From Bacteroidales bacterium (GTDB lineage Bacteria > Bacteroidota > Bacteroidia > Bacteroidales > P3), in the NCBI GenBank assembly GCA_017455205.1, contig JAFTBM010000045.1, positions 1 to 64,000 of the forward strand: a stretch of DNA of 64,000 nt, written 5' to 3'. A program made the position numbers and the translations under genes. Shown here one piece after another: positions 33,354 through 42,944 of the stretch (positions are counted from its first letter, which is position 1; the number at the start of each line of letters is the position of its first letter). The notes beneath the pieces were generated by a model. It was given only the letters and a program-made list of their open reading frames with translations, ran no database searches and was not told where the DNA came from.

Positions 33354-35387
33354 ATGGCAGAACAACCAGAACGCAAGTCGGCAAACAATGGCAGCCGCAA
33401 CGAAAGGCCTAAAGGATCGAAGTTGCTATACATCATCTACGGCATCCTTATGATAGGTATTGCCTATGCCTTGTTTGGGGGAGGTGGAACTCCACAGAAA
33501 CAAGCCATCAACTGGGAACGCCTGCAAGGCATCCTTGAGCGGCACGACTATGAGACTATCACAGTGATAAACCAAGAGGTGGCCGAAGTACGCATCCGTC
33601 GCAAAGCTGCCTTGAGCGACACTGCCGCCTATGCCGACATTCTTGGCAAGCCTACGCTCGGTGGCGGCCCGAGGCCGATAGGGTTCTACACCTACAACAT
33701 AGGGTCTTTCGACCACTTCGACCGCGAATTATCCGTCGTAGAGGCCAAGACTGGCGAACATATCAGCTACAAGATTGAGACGCGAAGCAACGCACTGCGC
33801 GAGATACTGGTGTGGTTCGGCCCCCTGCTGATATTCTTCCTCTTCTTCTGGCTGATGAGTGCTTGGAGTCGACGGCAGATGGGAGGTGAAGGAGGTGGAT
33901 TCGGAGGGTTGTTCGGCATGGGGAAATCCACAGTGAAGCAATATGACGCCACCAAGCAGAACAATATCACATTCAAGGACGTTGCGGGTCTGGCTGGAGC
34001 TAAAGAGGAGGTGATGGAGGTGGTGGACTTCCTGAAGAACCCGAAGCACTACACCGACCTGGGTGGCAAGATACCCAAGGGGGTACTTTTGGTAGGTCCT
34101 CCGGGGACAGGCAAGACGCTGTTGGCCAAAGCCGTGGCAGGCGAGGCAGGGGTGCCGTTCTTCTCGATGAGTGGGAGCGACTTTGTGGAGATGTTTGTAG
34201 GTGTGGGGGCATCACGGGTGCGCGGATTGTTCGAAGAGGCCAAGAAGAAATCGCCCTGCATCGTGTTTATTGACGAAATAGATGCCGTGGGGCGAGCTCG
34301 AGGCCGCGGAGGATTTGCTGGTGGCAACGATGAACGCGAGAACACCCTCAACCAGTTGCTGACCGAAATGGATGGCTTTTCGAGCACCACCAACGTGATT
34401 GTGCTGGCGGCTACCAATCGCGCCGATGTACTCGACAAGGCGCTGATGCGGGCTGGGCGATTTGACCGCCAAATATATGTAGAACTGCCCGACCTCGAGG
34501 AGCGCAAGGCCATCTTCGCTGTCCACATGAAGAACCTGAAGATTAACAGCAATCCTGAAAGCGAAGGGTATGTGGACAAAGAGTTCCTCGCCAAGCAGAC
34601 CCCAGGCTTCAGCGGCGCCGACATCGCCAACGTGTGCAACGAAGCCGCTCTATGTGCAGCCCGCAAGAACAAAAAGCAGATTGAGAAGCAGGACTTCCTT
34701 GATGCCGTAGACCGCATAGTGGGTGGCTTGGAGAAGCGCACCAAGGTGCTGACCGACCAGGAGAAGCATACTATCGCCTACCACGAGAGCGGCCATGCCT
34801 CGGTCAGTTGGCTGCTGCAGTGGGCCAATCCGCTGGTGAAAGTAACCATTGTGCCTCGCGGTAAGGCTCTTGGTGCAGCGTGGTATCTGCCCGAGGAGCG
34901 ACAAATCACCACCTATGAGCAAATGTTTGATGAGATGGTGAGCCTCATGGCAGGGCGAGCAAGCGAAGAGATAGTCTACGGAAAGATAAGCACTGGTGCA
35001 CTCAACGACATCGAGCGTGCCACCAAGATGGCTCAAGCGCTGGTAACCTACTATGGTATGAGTCCTGAAATCGGCAACATCAGCTTCTACGACAGCACTG
35101 GGCAGAGCGAATATGCCTTCTCCAAACCCTTCAGCGAAAAGACAGCCGAGACTATCGACCGCGAAGTGCGCCGAATGGTGGAAGAAGCCTATGCCAAGGC
35201 CAAGGAATTGCTATTGAGCCATCGTGAGCAGCTTGACCAATTGGCTTCGCAGCTCTACGAGAAAGAGGTTCTCTTCCGCGAAGACTTGGAACGCATCTAC
35301 GGGCCACGTCCGTGGGACACGCCTGCCGATGCGGAAGAGCCTGTGGCACAAACAGAAGTATCCACCAGCAATAGCGAGGAAGCATGA
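33354..35387 (+). CDS. ftsH: ATP-dependent zinc metalloprotease FtsH
   Basis: A 677-residue membrane-bound AAA+ protease degrading misfolded and regulatory membrane proteins. Membrane helices at about 23-42 and 143-165 bracket a periplasmic domain. AAA module: GPPGTGKT near residue 247, [13 protein letters not shown] near residue 305 and the SRH region with [18 protein letters not shown]. Zinc site HESGH near residue 479. [13 protein letters not shown] glycine-rich linker follows the second helix. The acidic C-terminal tail is normal for the phylum. Its stop overlaps cdsA by ATGA. Confidence 0.97.
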   Translation: MAEQPERKSANNGSRNERPKGSKLLYIIYGILMIGIAYALFGGGGTPQKQAINWERLQGILERHDYETITVINQEVAEVRIRRKAALSDTAAYADILGKPTLGGGPRPIGFYTYNIGSFDHFDRELSVVEAKTGEHISYKIETRSNALREILVWFGPLLIFFLFFWLMSAWSRRQMGGEGGGFGGLFGMGKSTVKQYDATKQNNITFKDVAGLAGAKEEVMEVVDFLKNPKHYTDLGGKIPKGVLLVGPPGTGKTLLAKAVAGEAGVPFFSMSGSDFVEMFVGVGASRVRGLFEEAKKKSPCIVFIDEIDAVGRARGRGGFAGGNDERENTLNQLLTEMDGFSSTTNVIVLAATNRADVLDKALMRAGRFDRQIYVELPDLEERKAIFAVHMKNLKINSNPESEGYVDKEFLAKQTPGFSGADIANVCNEAALCAARKNKKQIEKQDFLDAVDRIVGGLEKRTKVLTDQEKHTIAYHESGHASVSWLLQWANPLVKVTIVPRGKALGAAWYLPEERQITTYEQMFDEMVSLMAGRASEEIVYGKISTGALNDIERATKMAQALVTYYGMSPEIGNISFYDSTGQSEYAFSKPFSEKTAETIDREVRRMVEEAYAKAKELLLSHREQLDQLASQLYEKEVLFREDLERIYGPRPWDTPADAEEPVAQTEVSTSNSEEA

Positions 35388-36244
35388 GCAACTTTTGGAA
35401 ACGCACCATTAGCGCAGTGGTCTACGTCATCCTATTCGTAGGCTGCATCTACAGTGGTAAACTGCTTGGAAACGATAACTTGGGAGTCGCCATACTTACC
35501 TTGTTCCTGCTCTTTGTCGGCTGCGGCTGCACCTTTGAGTTCTATAGGATGGTGGGGCAACAAGGGGCTGCTCCATCGCGTTGGATAGGCTACTTGGGCG
35601 TCATACTGCTGACAACAATGCTCCTATTTATTATCGGAAATGGAACTGCTCTCTCTGAATTATGGCTTATCTTGACTGCTCTTACCCTTCTCATAGGTGC
35701 TCCACTCTCCATAGCGCTGCAACTATGGAAACACAGCGACCAGCCTTTCCGCGACGCTGCCTACAGCCTTCTGCCCCCACTCTACATAGGGATGCCCATG
35801 TGTTCAATGCTCCTCGTAGCTGCAAGTAACGCAAACCTGCTAATGATGCTGCTCATCATTGTGTGGATGAACGACAATGGGGCCTATATGGGAGGCTCGC
35901 TACTGGGCAAGCACAAGATGTGGCAGCGCCATTCCCCTGGCAAGACGTGGGAGGGGACAGCCATCGGTGTGCTGGTAGCCATGCTGACGGCCATCTTCAT
36001 CGGTCCACTGATGTACGCAGAGTCAGGCTGGCTGGAGTGGGGCATCATTGCCCTTGTCATCTGCGTGGCCAGCACGCTAGGCGACCTTGCCGAAAGCATG
36101 CTCAAACGCTCTGTGGGGGTGAAAGACAGTGGCAACATTATGCCAGGCCATGGCGGTTTCCTCGACCGCTTCGATAGCTTGCTCTTTGCCGCGCCCGTCA
36201 TGCTTGTTTGGGTAGTGTATAGCAATAGTATCCTGAACTTCTAA
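35384..36244 (+). CDS. cdsA: Phosphatidate cytidylyltransferase (CDP-DAG synthase)
   Basis: A 286-residue polytopic membrane enzyme making CDP-diacylglycerol from phosphatidate and CTP. About eight membrane helices. The C-terminal signature is STLGDLAESMLKRSVGVKDSG..MPGHGGFLDRFDS near residues 225-265, with the catalytic acidic residues. It overlaps ftsH by 4 nt. Repeat element A copy 2 begins at the last base of its stop codon, so transcription into psd would pass through the repeat. Confidence 0.96.
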   Translation: MSNFWKRTISAVVYVILFVGCIYSGKLLGNDNLGVAILTLFLLFVGCGCTFEFYRMVGQQGAAPSRWIGYLGVILLTTMLLFIIGNGTALSELWLILTALTLLIGAPLSIALQLWKHSDQPFRDAAYSLLPPLYIGMPMCSMLLVAASNANLLMMLLIIVWMNDNGAYMGGSLLGKHKMWQRHSPGKTWEGTAIGVLVAMLTAIFIGPLMYAESGWLEWGIIALVICVASTLGDLAESMLKRSVGVKDSGNIMPGHGGFLDRFDSLLFAAPVMLVWVVYSNSILNF

Positions 36245-36413
36245 TTAGAAATCTCGTAATGGGGAAGGATTTTTGCTTGTTGTGGGAGGGACTTGGTCCG
36301 TGTCATCTCCGTGTCATCTCCGTGTCACCTCCGTGTCACCTCCGTGTGGAGTCGGACCAAACACGGACCAAACACGGACCAAACACGGACCAAACACGCC
36401 TCAAGTCCCTACC
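36244..36413 (+). repeat. Repeat element A, copy 2 (plus orientation)
   Basis: The core 36297-36398 is exactly 102 bp. Five TCCGTGT units start at 36297, 36308, 36319, 36330 and 36341, a TCGG unit at 36352, and ACGGACCAAAC units at 36363, 36374 and 36385. The right edge is AAGTCCCTACC (36403-36413). The left end 36244-36256 (ATTAGAAATCTCG) is shared with the outer end of the copy near 62.0 kb. This copy lacks the 7-bp A+T-rich repeats. The interval to psd (36414-36638) holds one palindrome and otherwise nothing recognised. Confidence 0.87.
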
Positions 36414-36455
36414 GGCATCCTCTACTGCCTCCAGCCTCTTGCATTCGCTCCGCCA

Positions 36456-36469
36456 GGGTGCATGCACCC
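36456..36469. promoter_or_regulatory. 14-bp perfect palindrome upstream of psd
   Basis: GGGTGCATGCACCC is a perfect palindrome 170 bp before psd. It could be an operator, but no regulator or known site can be assigned. Confidence 0.25.
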
Positions 36470-36638
36470 GTATAGACCAGCACCCTTGGCACGATAGTTC
36501 CCTTTCCACTGCCTACGCCCTTCCCGAATTTAATGTGGAGGGTCTCCATTGGTTATCAACCTTGGCTGGGTTACCCAAAAGCCTTGCATTTACATTTCCC
36601 GCCGACGATTGGCTGCTAAAATATTTATATCGCTGAAT

Positions 36639-37313
36639 ATGAAGATTCACAAAGAGGGCAGAAGTATCATCCTGCTGACATTGGGCGTAAGCCTACTGGT
36701 ATATGTGGCCATATTGCTACTGACCCACCACTGGACGGCATTCCACTATATTTTCTTGGTCGGACTACTGCTTTTCGACCTCGCCATTATAGCATTCTTC
36801 CGCATTCCCCGACGGATATTCACCGAGAGCGGCAGTGAGCTCATCTCGCCTGCCGATGGCACCATTGTGGCCATCGAACAAGTCTATGAGAAAGAATACC
36901 TCAAAACTGATTGCATGCAGGTGAGCATTTTCATGAGTGGCACCGATGTGCACGTGAACCGCTATCCCTGTAGCGGAGTGGTGGAATATGTTAAGTTCCG
37001 CCGAGGCAACTATTTCGTGGCTTCCTACCCTAAGAGCAGCGACCTCAATGAGCGCACCGAGGTGGGAATGAGGCTTGGGAACGGAAGTAAAATCATGATA
37101 CGGCAGGTGGCTGGCGTTATGGCACGCCGAATTGTGTGCTACGCCAAGGAGGGTGAGCATGTGAAACAAAACCAGGAGATGGGATTCATCAAGTTCGGCT
37201 CGCGCGTCGACCTCTTCCTACCACTCAACTTCCCTATCAATGTCCAACTGCAAGACAAAGTGAAAAACGGCATCAGCCCAATAGCCGAGATAGCAGCCCC
37301 AAATGATTGCTGA
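36639..37313 (+). CDS. psd: Phosphatidylserine decarboxylase (short, PSD-A type)
   Basis: A 224-residue proenzyme that converts phosphatidylserine to phosphatidylethanolamine. Two hydrophobic helices (about residues 9-52) anchor it. Motifs: LISPADGTIVAIE, MSGTDVHVNRYP and the autocleavage site in GFIKFGSRVDLFLP, where the Ser after Gly becomes the pyruvoyl group. The length fits the short archaeal-type Psd of Bacteroidota. The frame extends 30 codons upstream but the family start is ATG 36639. A TACATTT sequence near 36590 is a weak promoter candidate. It follows cdsA, giving neighbouring phospholipid steps. Confidence 0.95.
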   Translation: MKIHKEGRSIILLTLGVSLLVYVAILLLTHHWTAFHYIFLVGLLLFDLAIIAFFRIPRRIFTESGSELISPADGTIVAIEQVYEKEYLKTDCMQVSIFMSGTDVHVNRYPCSGVVEYVKFRRGNYFVASYPKSSDLNERTEVGMRLGNGSKIMIRQVAGVMARRIVCYAKEGEHVKQNQEMGFIKFGSRVDLFLPLNFPINVQLQDKVKNGISPIAEIAAPNDC

Positions 37314-37989
37314 CCAGATTCTATACGAAGACAACCACCTGCTGGCTCTCAACAAGCAGCCAGGGCAGATTGTGCAGGGCGACAAGACTGGCGACCTGCC
37401 CCTTTCCGAGTTAGTCAAAGCCTATATCAAGCAGCGGGACGCCAAGCCAGGCAATGTCTTCTGCGGCGTGGTACACCGCATCGACCGACCTGTAAGTGGC
37501 GTAGTCGTGATGGCCAAGACCTCCAAGGCCTTGAGCCGACTGACGCAAATGGTGCAGCAGCGGACTTTTGAAAAATGCTATTGGGCAGTGGTGAAAAACC
37601 AACCTCCCCAAGTCAAGGCCACGCTGCGGGACTACCTTATCAAAAATGAGCAGAAGAACTTGAGCCGAGTGGTGAGCGAGAGCCATCAAGGTGCCAAACT
37701 ATCCCTGCTTGACTATGAAGAGATTGCTGTCAGCGAGGGTGGCTACCACCTGCTTGAAGTTCACCTCCACACAGGTCGCCACCACCAGATTCGATGTCAG
37801 CTTGCACATATTGGATGTCCCATTCGTGGCGACCTCAAATACGGATTTCCTCGCAGCAATCCCTACGGCAGCATCTCGCTCCACGCCCGCAGCGTCAGCT
37901 TCCTCCATCCCGTCAGCCACGAGCCGCTTACCATCACCGCCCCCAACGCCGCAATTGAATCTTTGTTCCGCATAAGCACAAACTTATGA
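37303..37989 (+). CDS. RluA-family RNA pseudouridine synthase
   Basis: A 228-residue enzyme with the RluA catalytic motif HRIDRPVSGVVVMAK (catalytic Asp near residue 61), then HLHTGRHHQIRCQLAHIGCPIRGDLKYG and the SLHARSVSFLHP block. No S4 domain, so it is a short RluA/RluC-type or TruC-like synthase; rRNA or tRNA target unknown. The start overlaps psd by 11 nt and the stop overlaps the C25 peptidase start by ATGA. Confidence 0.93.
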   Translation: MIADQILYEDNHLLALNKQPGQIVQGDKTGDLPLSELVKAYIKQRDAKPGNVFCGVVHRIDRPVSGVVVMAKTSKALSRLTQMVQQRTFEKCYWAVVKNQPPQVKATLRDYLIKNEQKNLSRVVSESHQGAKLSLLDYEEIAVSEGGYHLLEVHLHTGRHHQIRCQLAHIGCPIRGDLKYGFPRSNPYGSISLHARSVSFLHPVSHEPLTITAPNAAIESLFRISTNL

Positions 37990-40325
37990 ATATGAAAAAG
38001 ATAGCCTTTATCCTCATCGCCATTCTTTCCCTACCCCTGCTGCATGGGCAGACCATCACTTCCGACCATTTCTCCCATTTGAAGCTCCACTATGACCTGC
38101 CCCCCGCGGAGATCGATAGCCTCACCATTGCGGGCAACACCTATAGCTACGCCGACATGGAGGATTTCCACCTCGGAGGTGCCATCGGCTCACCAGCTCT
38201 CCCCCTCCGCACCGACCTGCTCACCATCCCTTTCTGCGATAGCATCACCGTGGAAATCTCCAATGCCCGCTACGACACTCTCCCCTCCCCCACCGGCTTG
38301 CGCTGGCTTCCACTGCAACCCTCACCATCGAAACGCCAGCGAGGTCCTTCACCATTCACTATTGATGAGGCTGCCTATTCTGCCGACACCTTCATCGGCG
38401 TCCCTACTGCCTCAATAGAAATCATTGGCATCGCACGCGACCGTCGCCTGGCACAACTCACCTTCGCCCCCTTGCAAATCAATCCAACCTCGGGCGATTA
38501 CATCCTCTGCCGCAGTGCCGACATTACAATCAACTACCATTCCCCCGACAGCCTCGCCACCCTCGACCACTACCGCCGCTACCACACCCCAGCCTTTGGC
38601 ATCAAAAGCCTCAACCGCCTCATCCCCTCCAAGTTCACCCCCATCAAATCAGTCCGCACCACCGCCCCTCTCCGTATGGTGATTGTAGCTCACAACTCAC
38701 TCCGCTGCCGTGCACTAACTCGCTTTGCGGAGTGGAAACGCAAACAAGGCTTCATCGTAGACCTTGTCTTCACCTCCACATCAAACCTCAACTCGCCCGA
38801 TGCTGTAGCCTCCTACCTCAAAGGGCTATACTCCTCGGCCACCACCTCCAACCCCGCACCGACCTATCTCCTTATCGTGGGCGACCACAACCAAATTCCC
38901 GCCTTCCAGAGCAAGCTCAACGATGAGGACTACAACAATCATATCACCGACCTCTACTTCTCCACTTGGACTGACAACGATATACTCCCCGACTGCTACT
39001 ACGGACGCTTCTCTGCCACCGACACCAACCAGCTCTCCAACATCATCCGCAAAACTATCTTCTACGAAAACTACTCCTTCCCCGACGACTCCTACCTCGA
39101 AAACGCTGTCCTCATTGCAGGCGTCGACCACTATAGTGAAGGCGACAATGCCTACACCTATGCCGACCCCACTATGGACTATGCCACTCACTTCTATATC
39201 AATAGCAACAACGGCTACCAACACGTCTACTACTATAAAAACGACACTGCTTTTGCACCCAACGGAGTCATCGTTACTGGAAGCAGCCAAAGTTACTCCA
39301 CCTCGGCGGAGCTACGCGACCTCTACAATGGTGGTATTGGCTGGGTAAACTATAGCGCCCACGGAGACTGGAACAAATGGCAACTCCCCGCTTTCACCGT
39401 CACCCACGCCAACGCCATGACCAACATCAACAAGCCCTCCTTCATGATAGGCAACTGCTGCCTTTCCAACAAATTCGACGAGCCCACCTGCCTCGGCGAA
39501 GCCCTGCTCCGAAAGGGAAGCAACGCCGGTGCCGCAGCCTACATCGGTGCCACCAACTCCACCTACTGGTACGAAGACCTTTACTGGAGCGTAGGTGTAC
39601 GCAAGGGCATCTACGGACGCATCAACTCCAACTACAATCGCCAAAATCAAGGTGTCTACGATGGCCTCTTCCACACCCACAACGAGGCTTTCTCCGAGCA
39701 GTGCCACACCGCTGGCTCTATGATATTCAAGGGCTGCATGTCAGTCTTTTCTTCCTCGGCGAAATACATCATGCGTGCCTACTACTGGGAAATCTACCAC
39801 CTCATGGGAGACCCCTCGCTTATGCCTTGGCTCGGCAAGGCTGACTCTATCTACTTCGCAGCCGACACCTCCTCACGCCCCATCCGCGTCCAAGCCCCTC
39901 CCTTCGCCTACGTGGCGATGGTTGACACCGCTTCCCTTACCGTGATTGCCGCCGCCTTCACCGACAGCAACGGCGAAGCCTCCCTATCCGTCAGCGCCGA
40001 TGCCGACCTCGCTGCCATCAACTACTCGGTCTCCGCCCAAGGCTACCGCCCCTATTTCAGCAAGTTCACCGCTACTAACGACGACTTCAAACTCATCACC
40101 ACACCCTTTGTCTGCTACCCCAACCCCGCCTCTACGGAATGCACCGTCAAGCACGACGATATGCTCTCCGTCCGCCTTTTCGACTCACGAGGCATCCTCT
40201 ACGCCACCTACCAACCCGCCGACGGACGATGCATCCTCGACCTCTCAAACCTGCCGCGAGGGCTTTATTTCATCAACGTCAAAACCACAAGCGGCTACGA
40301 AACCCAACCACTCGTCGTCCGATAG
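37986..40325 (+). CDS. Gingipain-like C25 cysteine peptidase with T9SS sorting domain
   Basis: A 779-residue secreted peptidase. Signal peptide MNMKKIAFILIAILSLPLLHGQ, then an N-terminal propeptide region (about 25-210). The C25 catalytic domain has His459 (NYSAHGDWNKW) and Cys492 in GNCCLSNKF, the Cys lying five residues before Phe as in Rgp gingipains; it continues CLGEALLRKG and HLMGDPSLMPW. The last about 75 residues are a type IX sorting domain (CYPNPASTECTVKH..LSNLPRGLYFINVKT). Hence it is exported by T9SS and attached at, or released from, the surface. It overlaps the RluA gene by 4 nt and ends 6 bp from the convergent decarboxylase gene. P1 specificity cannot be told. Confidence 0.93.
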   Translation: MNMKKIAFILIAILSLPLLHGQTITSDHFSHLKLHYDLPPAEIDSLTIAGNTYSYADMEDFHLGGAIGSPALPLRTDLLTIPFCDSITVEISNARYDTLPSPTGLRWLPLQPSPSKRQRGPSPFTIDEAAYSADTFIGVPTASIEIIGIARDRRLAQLTFAPLQINPTSGDYILCRSADITINYHSPDSLATLDHYRRYHTPAFGIKSLNRLIPSKFTPIKSVRTTAPLRMVIVAHNSLRCRALTRFAEWKRKQGFIVDLVFTSTSNLNSPDAVASYLKGLYSSATTSNPAPTYLLIVGDHNQIPAFQSKLNDEDYNNHITDLYFSTWTDNDILPDCYYGRFSATDTNQLSNIIRKTIFYENYSFPDDSYLENAVLIAGVDHYSEGDNAYTYADPTMDYATHFYINSNNGYQHVYYYKNDTAFAPNGVIVTGSSQSYSTSAELRDLYNGGIGWVNYSAHGDWNKWQLPAFTVTHANAMTNINKPSFMIGNCCLSNKFDEPTCLGEALLRKGSNAGAAAYIGATNSTYWYEDLYWSVGVRKGIYGRINSNYNRQNQGVYDGLFHTHNEAFSEQCHTAGSMIFKGCMSVFSSSAKYIMRAYYWEIYHLMGDPSLMPWLGKADSIYFAADTSSRPIRVQAPPFAYVAMVDTASLTVIAAAFTDSNGEASLSVSADADLAAINYSVSAQGYRPYFSKFTATNDDFKLITTPFVCYPNPASTECTVKHDDMLSVRLFDSRGILYATYQPADGRCILDLSNLPRGLYFINVKTTSGYETQPLVVR

Positions 40326-40331
40326 TGCCTT

Positions 40332-41732
40332 TCAATAGCCTAGTATCTTGAGCATCGACTTGTAGCTCTGCTCCTTGGCGAAGAGCTTGGTGGTGTATTC
40401 CCCATTCTCGTCCTTGTCGATGATCACATGTTTCGGTGCTGGAATGAGGCAGTGCTGTATGCCACCATACCCTCCTATACTCTCTTGGTAAGCACCTGTG
40501 TGGAAAAAGCCTATGTAGAGCGGGTCGTCTTTCTGCAACTTGGGTAGAAAGATGGCATTAGCATGGCTATCAGCATTATAGTAATCCTCGCTATCGCAGG
40601 TCAATCCACCGAGGAACACCCGCTGGTACTCGCAGTCCCAGTGGTTGATCGGCAGCATGATGAAGCGCTGATTAATACCCCACGTGTCGGGTAAGGTGGT
40701 GATAAAACTGGAGTCTATCATGTACCACAGCTCACGGTCGTTCTGCTGCTTCTGATCCAATATGCTGTAGAGCGTGGCTCCGCTCTCGCCCACCGTGAAG
40801 CTGCCGAACTCGGTGTAGATATTCGGCTCTTCCACGCCCCGCAGTGCACAGATATTCTTTATTTGTGCCAATATTTCCTCGGCCATGTACTCATAGTCGT
40901 AGGCTGCCGCAAGGCTTACTTTGCAGGGAAATCCACCGCCGATATTGAAGCTATCCAGCTCTGGACACACTCGCTTGAGGTCGCAATACACATTGACGCA
41001 CTTAGCCAGCTCATTCCAGTAGTAGGCGGTGTCCTTGATGCCGGTGTTGATGAAGAAGTGGAGCATCTTAAAGCGGAACTTCTGGTTCGGCTTCACCTGC
41101 TCTTCGTAGAACGACACAATGTCGTGGTAGCGGATGCCAAGCCGCGAGGTGTAGAAGTCGAACTTGGGTTCCTCCTCCGCCGCTATGCGTATGCCCAGCT
41201 GCATCTGCCCCTCATTCTCACCCACCGACTGGTCGAGCGTATAGTATTCATTCTTATTGTCCAGCACTGGTATCACATTGCTAAATCCTTCACGATAAAG
41301 CTCCACTATGTTCTCTATATATTGCTGCTTCTTGAATCCATTGCAGACGATCACTTTCTCTTTATCTATCAATCCCTGTGCGTGCAATTCCTGCACCAAG
41401 TTGATGTCGAATGCCGACGAGGTCTCGAGGTTTATGTCGTTCTTCAATGCTTCTTCGAGTACGAATGAAAAGTGGCTACTTTTGGTACAATAGCAGTAGT
41501 TATAGCTGCCGCGATAATCCGTCTTGGCTATGGCCACATTGAACAGGCGCTTGGCACGCTGTATTTGCGAACTGATTTTGGGCAAATAGGTTATTTTCAG
41601 TGGTGTACCATATTGCTTGATGATTTCCATCAGCGGAATATCGTGAAAGAATAGTTCACCTTCCTCGGTGCGAAACTCGTCCTGTGGGAAATCAAACGTC
41701 TGGTCAATCAGGTCGAAATACTTATTCTTCAT
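40332..41732 (-). CDS. speA: Arginine decarboxylase-type PLP enzyme (fold III)
   Basis: A 466-residue fold-type III decarboxylase. The PLP lysine lies in NYCYCTKSSHFSF near residue 80; SFNIGGGFP binds the cofactor phosphate and LGGLTCDSEDYY carries the active-site Cys/Asp pair. It matches the about 465-residue Bacteroidota proteins usually named arginine decarboxylase, shorter than E. coli SpeA. Product would be agmatine for polyamine synthesis; specificity is inferred. The frame runs 21 codons further upstream; ATG 41732 is preferred, 61 nt after a good -7 box. Monocistronic. Confidence 0.85.
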   Translation of the reverse strand: MKNKYFDLIDQTFDFPQDEFRTEEGELFFHDIPLMEIIKQYGTPLKITYLPKISSQIQRAKRLFNVAIAKTDYRGSYNYCYCTKSSHFSFVLEEALKNDINLETSSAFDINLVQELHAQGLIDKEKVIVCNGFKKQQYIENIVELYREGFSNVIPVLDNKNEYYTLDQSVGENEGQMQLGIRIAAEEEPKFDFYTSRLGIRYHDIVSFYEEQVKPNQKFRFKMLHFFINTGIKDTAYYWNELAKCVNVYCDLKRVCPELDSFNIGGGFPCKVSLAAAYDYEYMAEEILAQIKNICALRGVEEPNIYTEFGSFTVGESGATLYSILDQKQQNDRELWYMIDSSFITTLPDTWGINQRFIMLPINHWDCEYQRVFLGGLTCDSEDYYNADSHANAIFLPKLQKDDPLYIGFFHTGAYQESIGGYGGIQHCLIPAPKHVIIDKDENGEYTTKLFAKEQSYKSMLKILGY

Positions 41733-41792
41733 CTCTCTGAAATGGTTATTTTGTTGCCGATTTTTGCAATCCGTCTCACTCGGATTGGTTTG

Positions 41793-41800
41793 CAAAGATA
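41793..41800 (-). promoter_or_regulatory. Bacteroidetes -7 box (TATCTTTG) for the decarboxylase gene
   Basis: The minus strand reads TATCTTTG at 41800-41793, matching TAnnTTTG, 61 nt before the start. Confidence 0.65.
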
Positions 41801-41985
41801 CAACAATTTATCCTACATCCATCAAAAAACCTCAATCCAAATTGATCCGACCATTCAAAAATGCAATAAATAAAGACAATAGGACTGCACCATCCGACCC
41901 TTCATCCAGACTACATCCAACTCCTTTTTCTCCCCAACTACCCTCGCTTTACGCTTTTTTATCCCTCTGTTTGCCCAAATATTCG

Positions 41986-41993
41986 TAACTTTG
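41986..41993 (+). promoter_or_regulatory. Bacteroidetes -7 box (TAACTTTG) for ribD
   Basis: TAACTTTG at 41986-41993 matches TAnnTTTG. The expected start of transcription near 41998-42000 is only a few bases before the ribD ATG at 42003, leaving almost no leader. Confidence 0.65.
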
Positions 41994-42002
41994 CACTCCG
42001 AT

Positions 42003-42944
42003 ATGCAGCCCTCCTCCACCGACATCCAGTTGATGCACCGCTGTCTGCGTCTGGCCGCCAGCGGCCTCGGTCGCACCCGCCCCAACCCCTTGGTGGGTTG
42101 CGTAGTTACCGATGCCCGAGGCCATATTCTCAGCGAAGGCTTCCACCAAGAGTATGGCCACAACCATGCCGAGCGCAATGCCCTGCTCCGACTCAACCCC
42201 ACCGCCACCCCACCTCCCCACACCCTCTATGTCAACCTCGAACCCTGCTCCCACTATGGCCACACTCCCCCCTGTGCCGACCTCATCATCGAGCGCGGCA
42301 TCCGCCGCGTGGTCTGCTGCAACGACGACCCCAACCCGCTGGTCGCAGGACGCGGCTTTGCCAAACTCGAAGCCGCAGGCATCTCGCTCACGCGCCATGT
42401 TTTAGAGGCCGAAGGCCGCACCCTCAACCGCCGCTTCTTCACTTTCATTGAGAGGCAGCGCCCCTACGTCATCCTCAAATGGGCTGAAAGTGCCGATGGC
42501 TATATGGCCCCCGCCTCCCCCACCCCCTACTGGCTCTCCTCCCCCTCGCAAAACCGCCTCAATCACCGCTGGCGCACCGAAGAAGCCGCCATCCTCATCG
42601 GAAGTGCCACCTACCTCGCCGACCGCCCGCAGCTCACCCCGCGCCACTTCCTCGGCCCCGCCCCGCTCCCCGTCGTCCTCGACCGCCGCGGTCGCCTTGC
42701 CGACCTCCCCGCCCACTGGTTGCACCTCCACACCCCCACCATCGCCGACACCCTGCAAGCCCTTCGCCAGCGGAATATCCAAAGCGTCATCGTCGAAGGA
42801 GGCCGACAGCTGCTCGATGCCTTCATCGCCAGCGGCCTCTACGATGAGGTGCGCATCCTCCGCAGCCCCACGCTCCTCGGCGGTGGCTTGCCTGCCCCCA
42901 TCCTGCCCCGCGATTCCCTCGTCCAACCCCTTATATTCCATTAA
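42003..42944 (+). CDS. ribD: Bifunctional riboflavin deaminase/reductase RibD
   Basis: A 313-residue enzyme. The N-terminal deaminase has the zinc motif HAERNAL near residue 50 and PCSHYGHTPPC near residue 80. The C-terminal reductase shows VILKWAESADGYMAP, ILIGSATYLADRPQLTPR and VIVEGGRQLLDAFI. It catalyses two steps after RibA. A TTG at 41991 is in frame but overlaps the promoter; ATG 42003 is chosen. The stop TAA shares its last base with the next ATG (TAATG). Confidence 0.95.
   Translation: MQPSSTDIQLMHRCLRLAASGLGRTRPNPLVGCVVTDARGHILSEGFHQEYGHNHAERNALLRLNPTATPPPHTLYVNLEPCSHYGHTPPCADLIIERGIRRVVCCNDDPNPLVAGRGFAKLEAAGISLTRHVLEAEGRTLNRRFFTFIERQRPYVILKWAESADGYMAPASPTPYWLSSPSQNRLNHRWRTEEAAILIGSATYLADRPQLTPRHFLGPAPLPVVLDRRGRLADLPAHWLHLHTPTIADTLQALRQRNIQSVIVEGGRQLLDAFIASGLYDEVRILRSPTLLGGGLPAPILPRDSLVQPLIFH

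Noticed and set aside
36297..36398. Element A as an ordinary transcription terminator
   Set aside because: Copies lie in tandem, divergent and same-strand gaps alike, have no T run at the arm ends and are far longer than needed.
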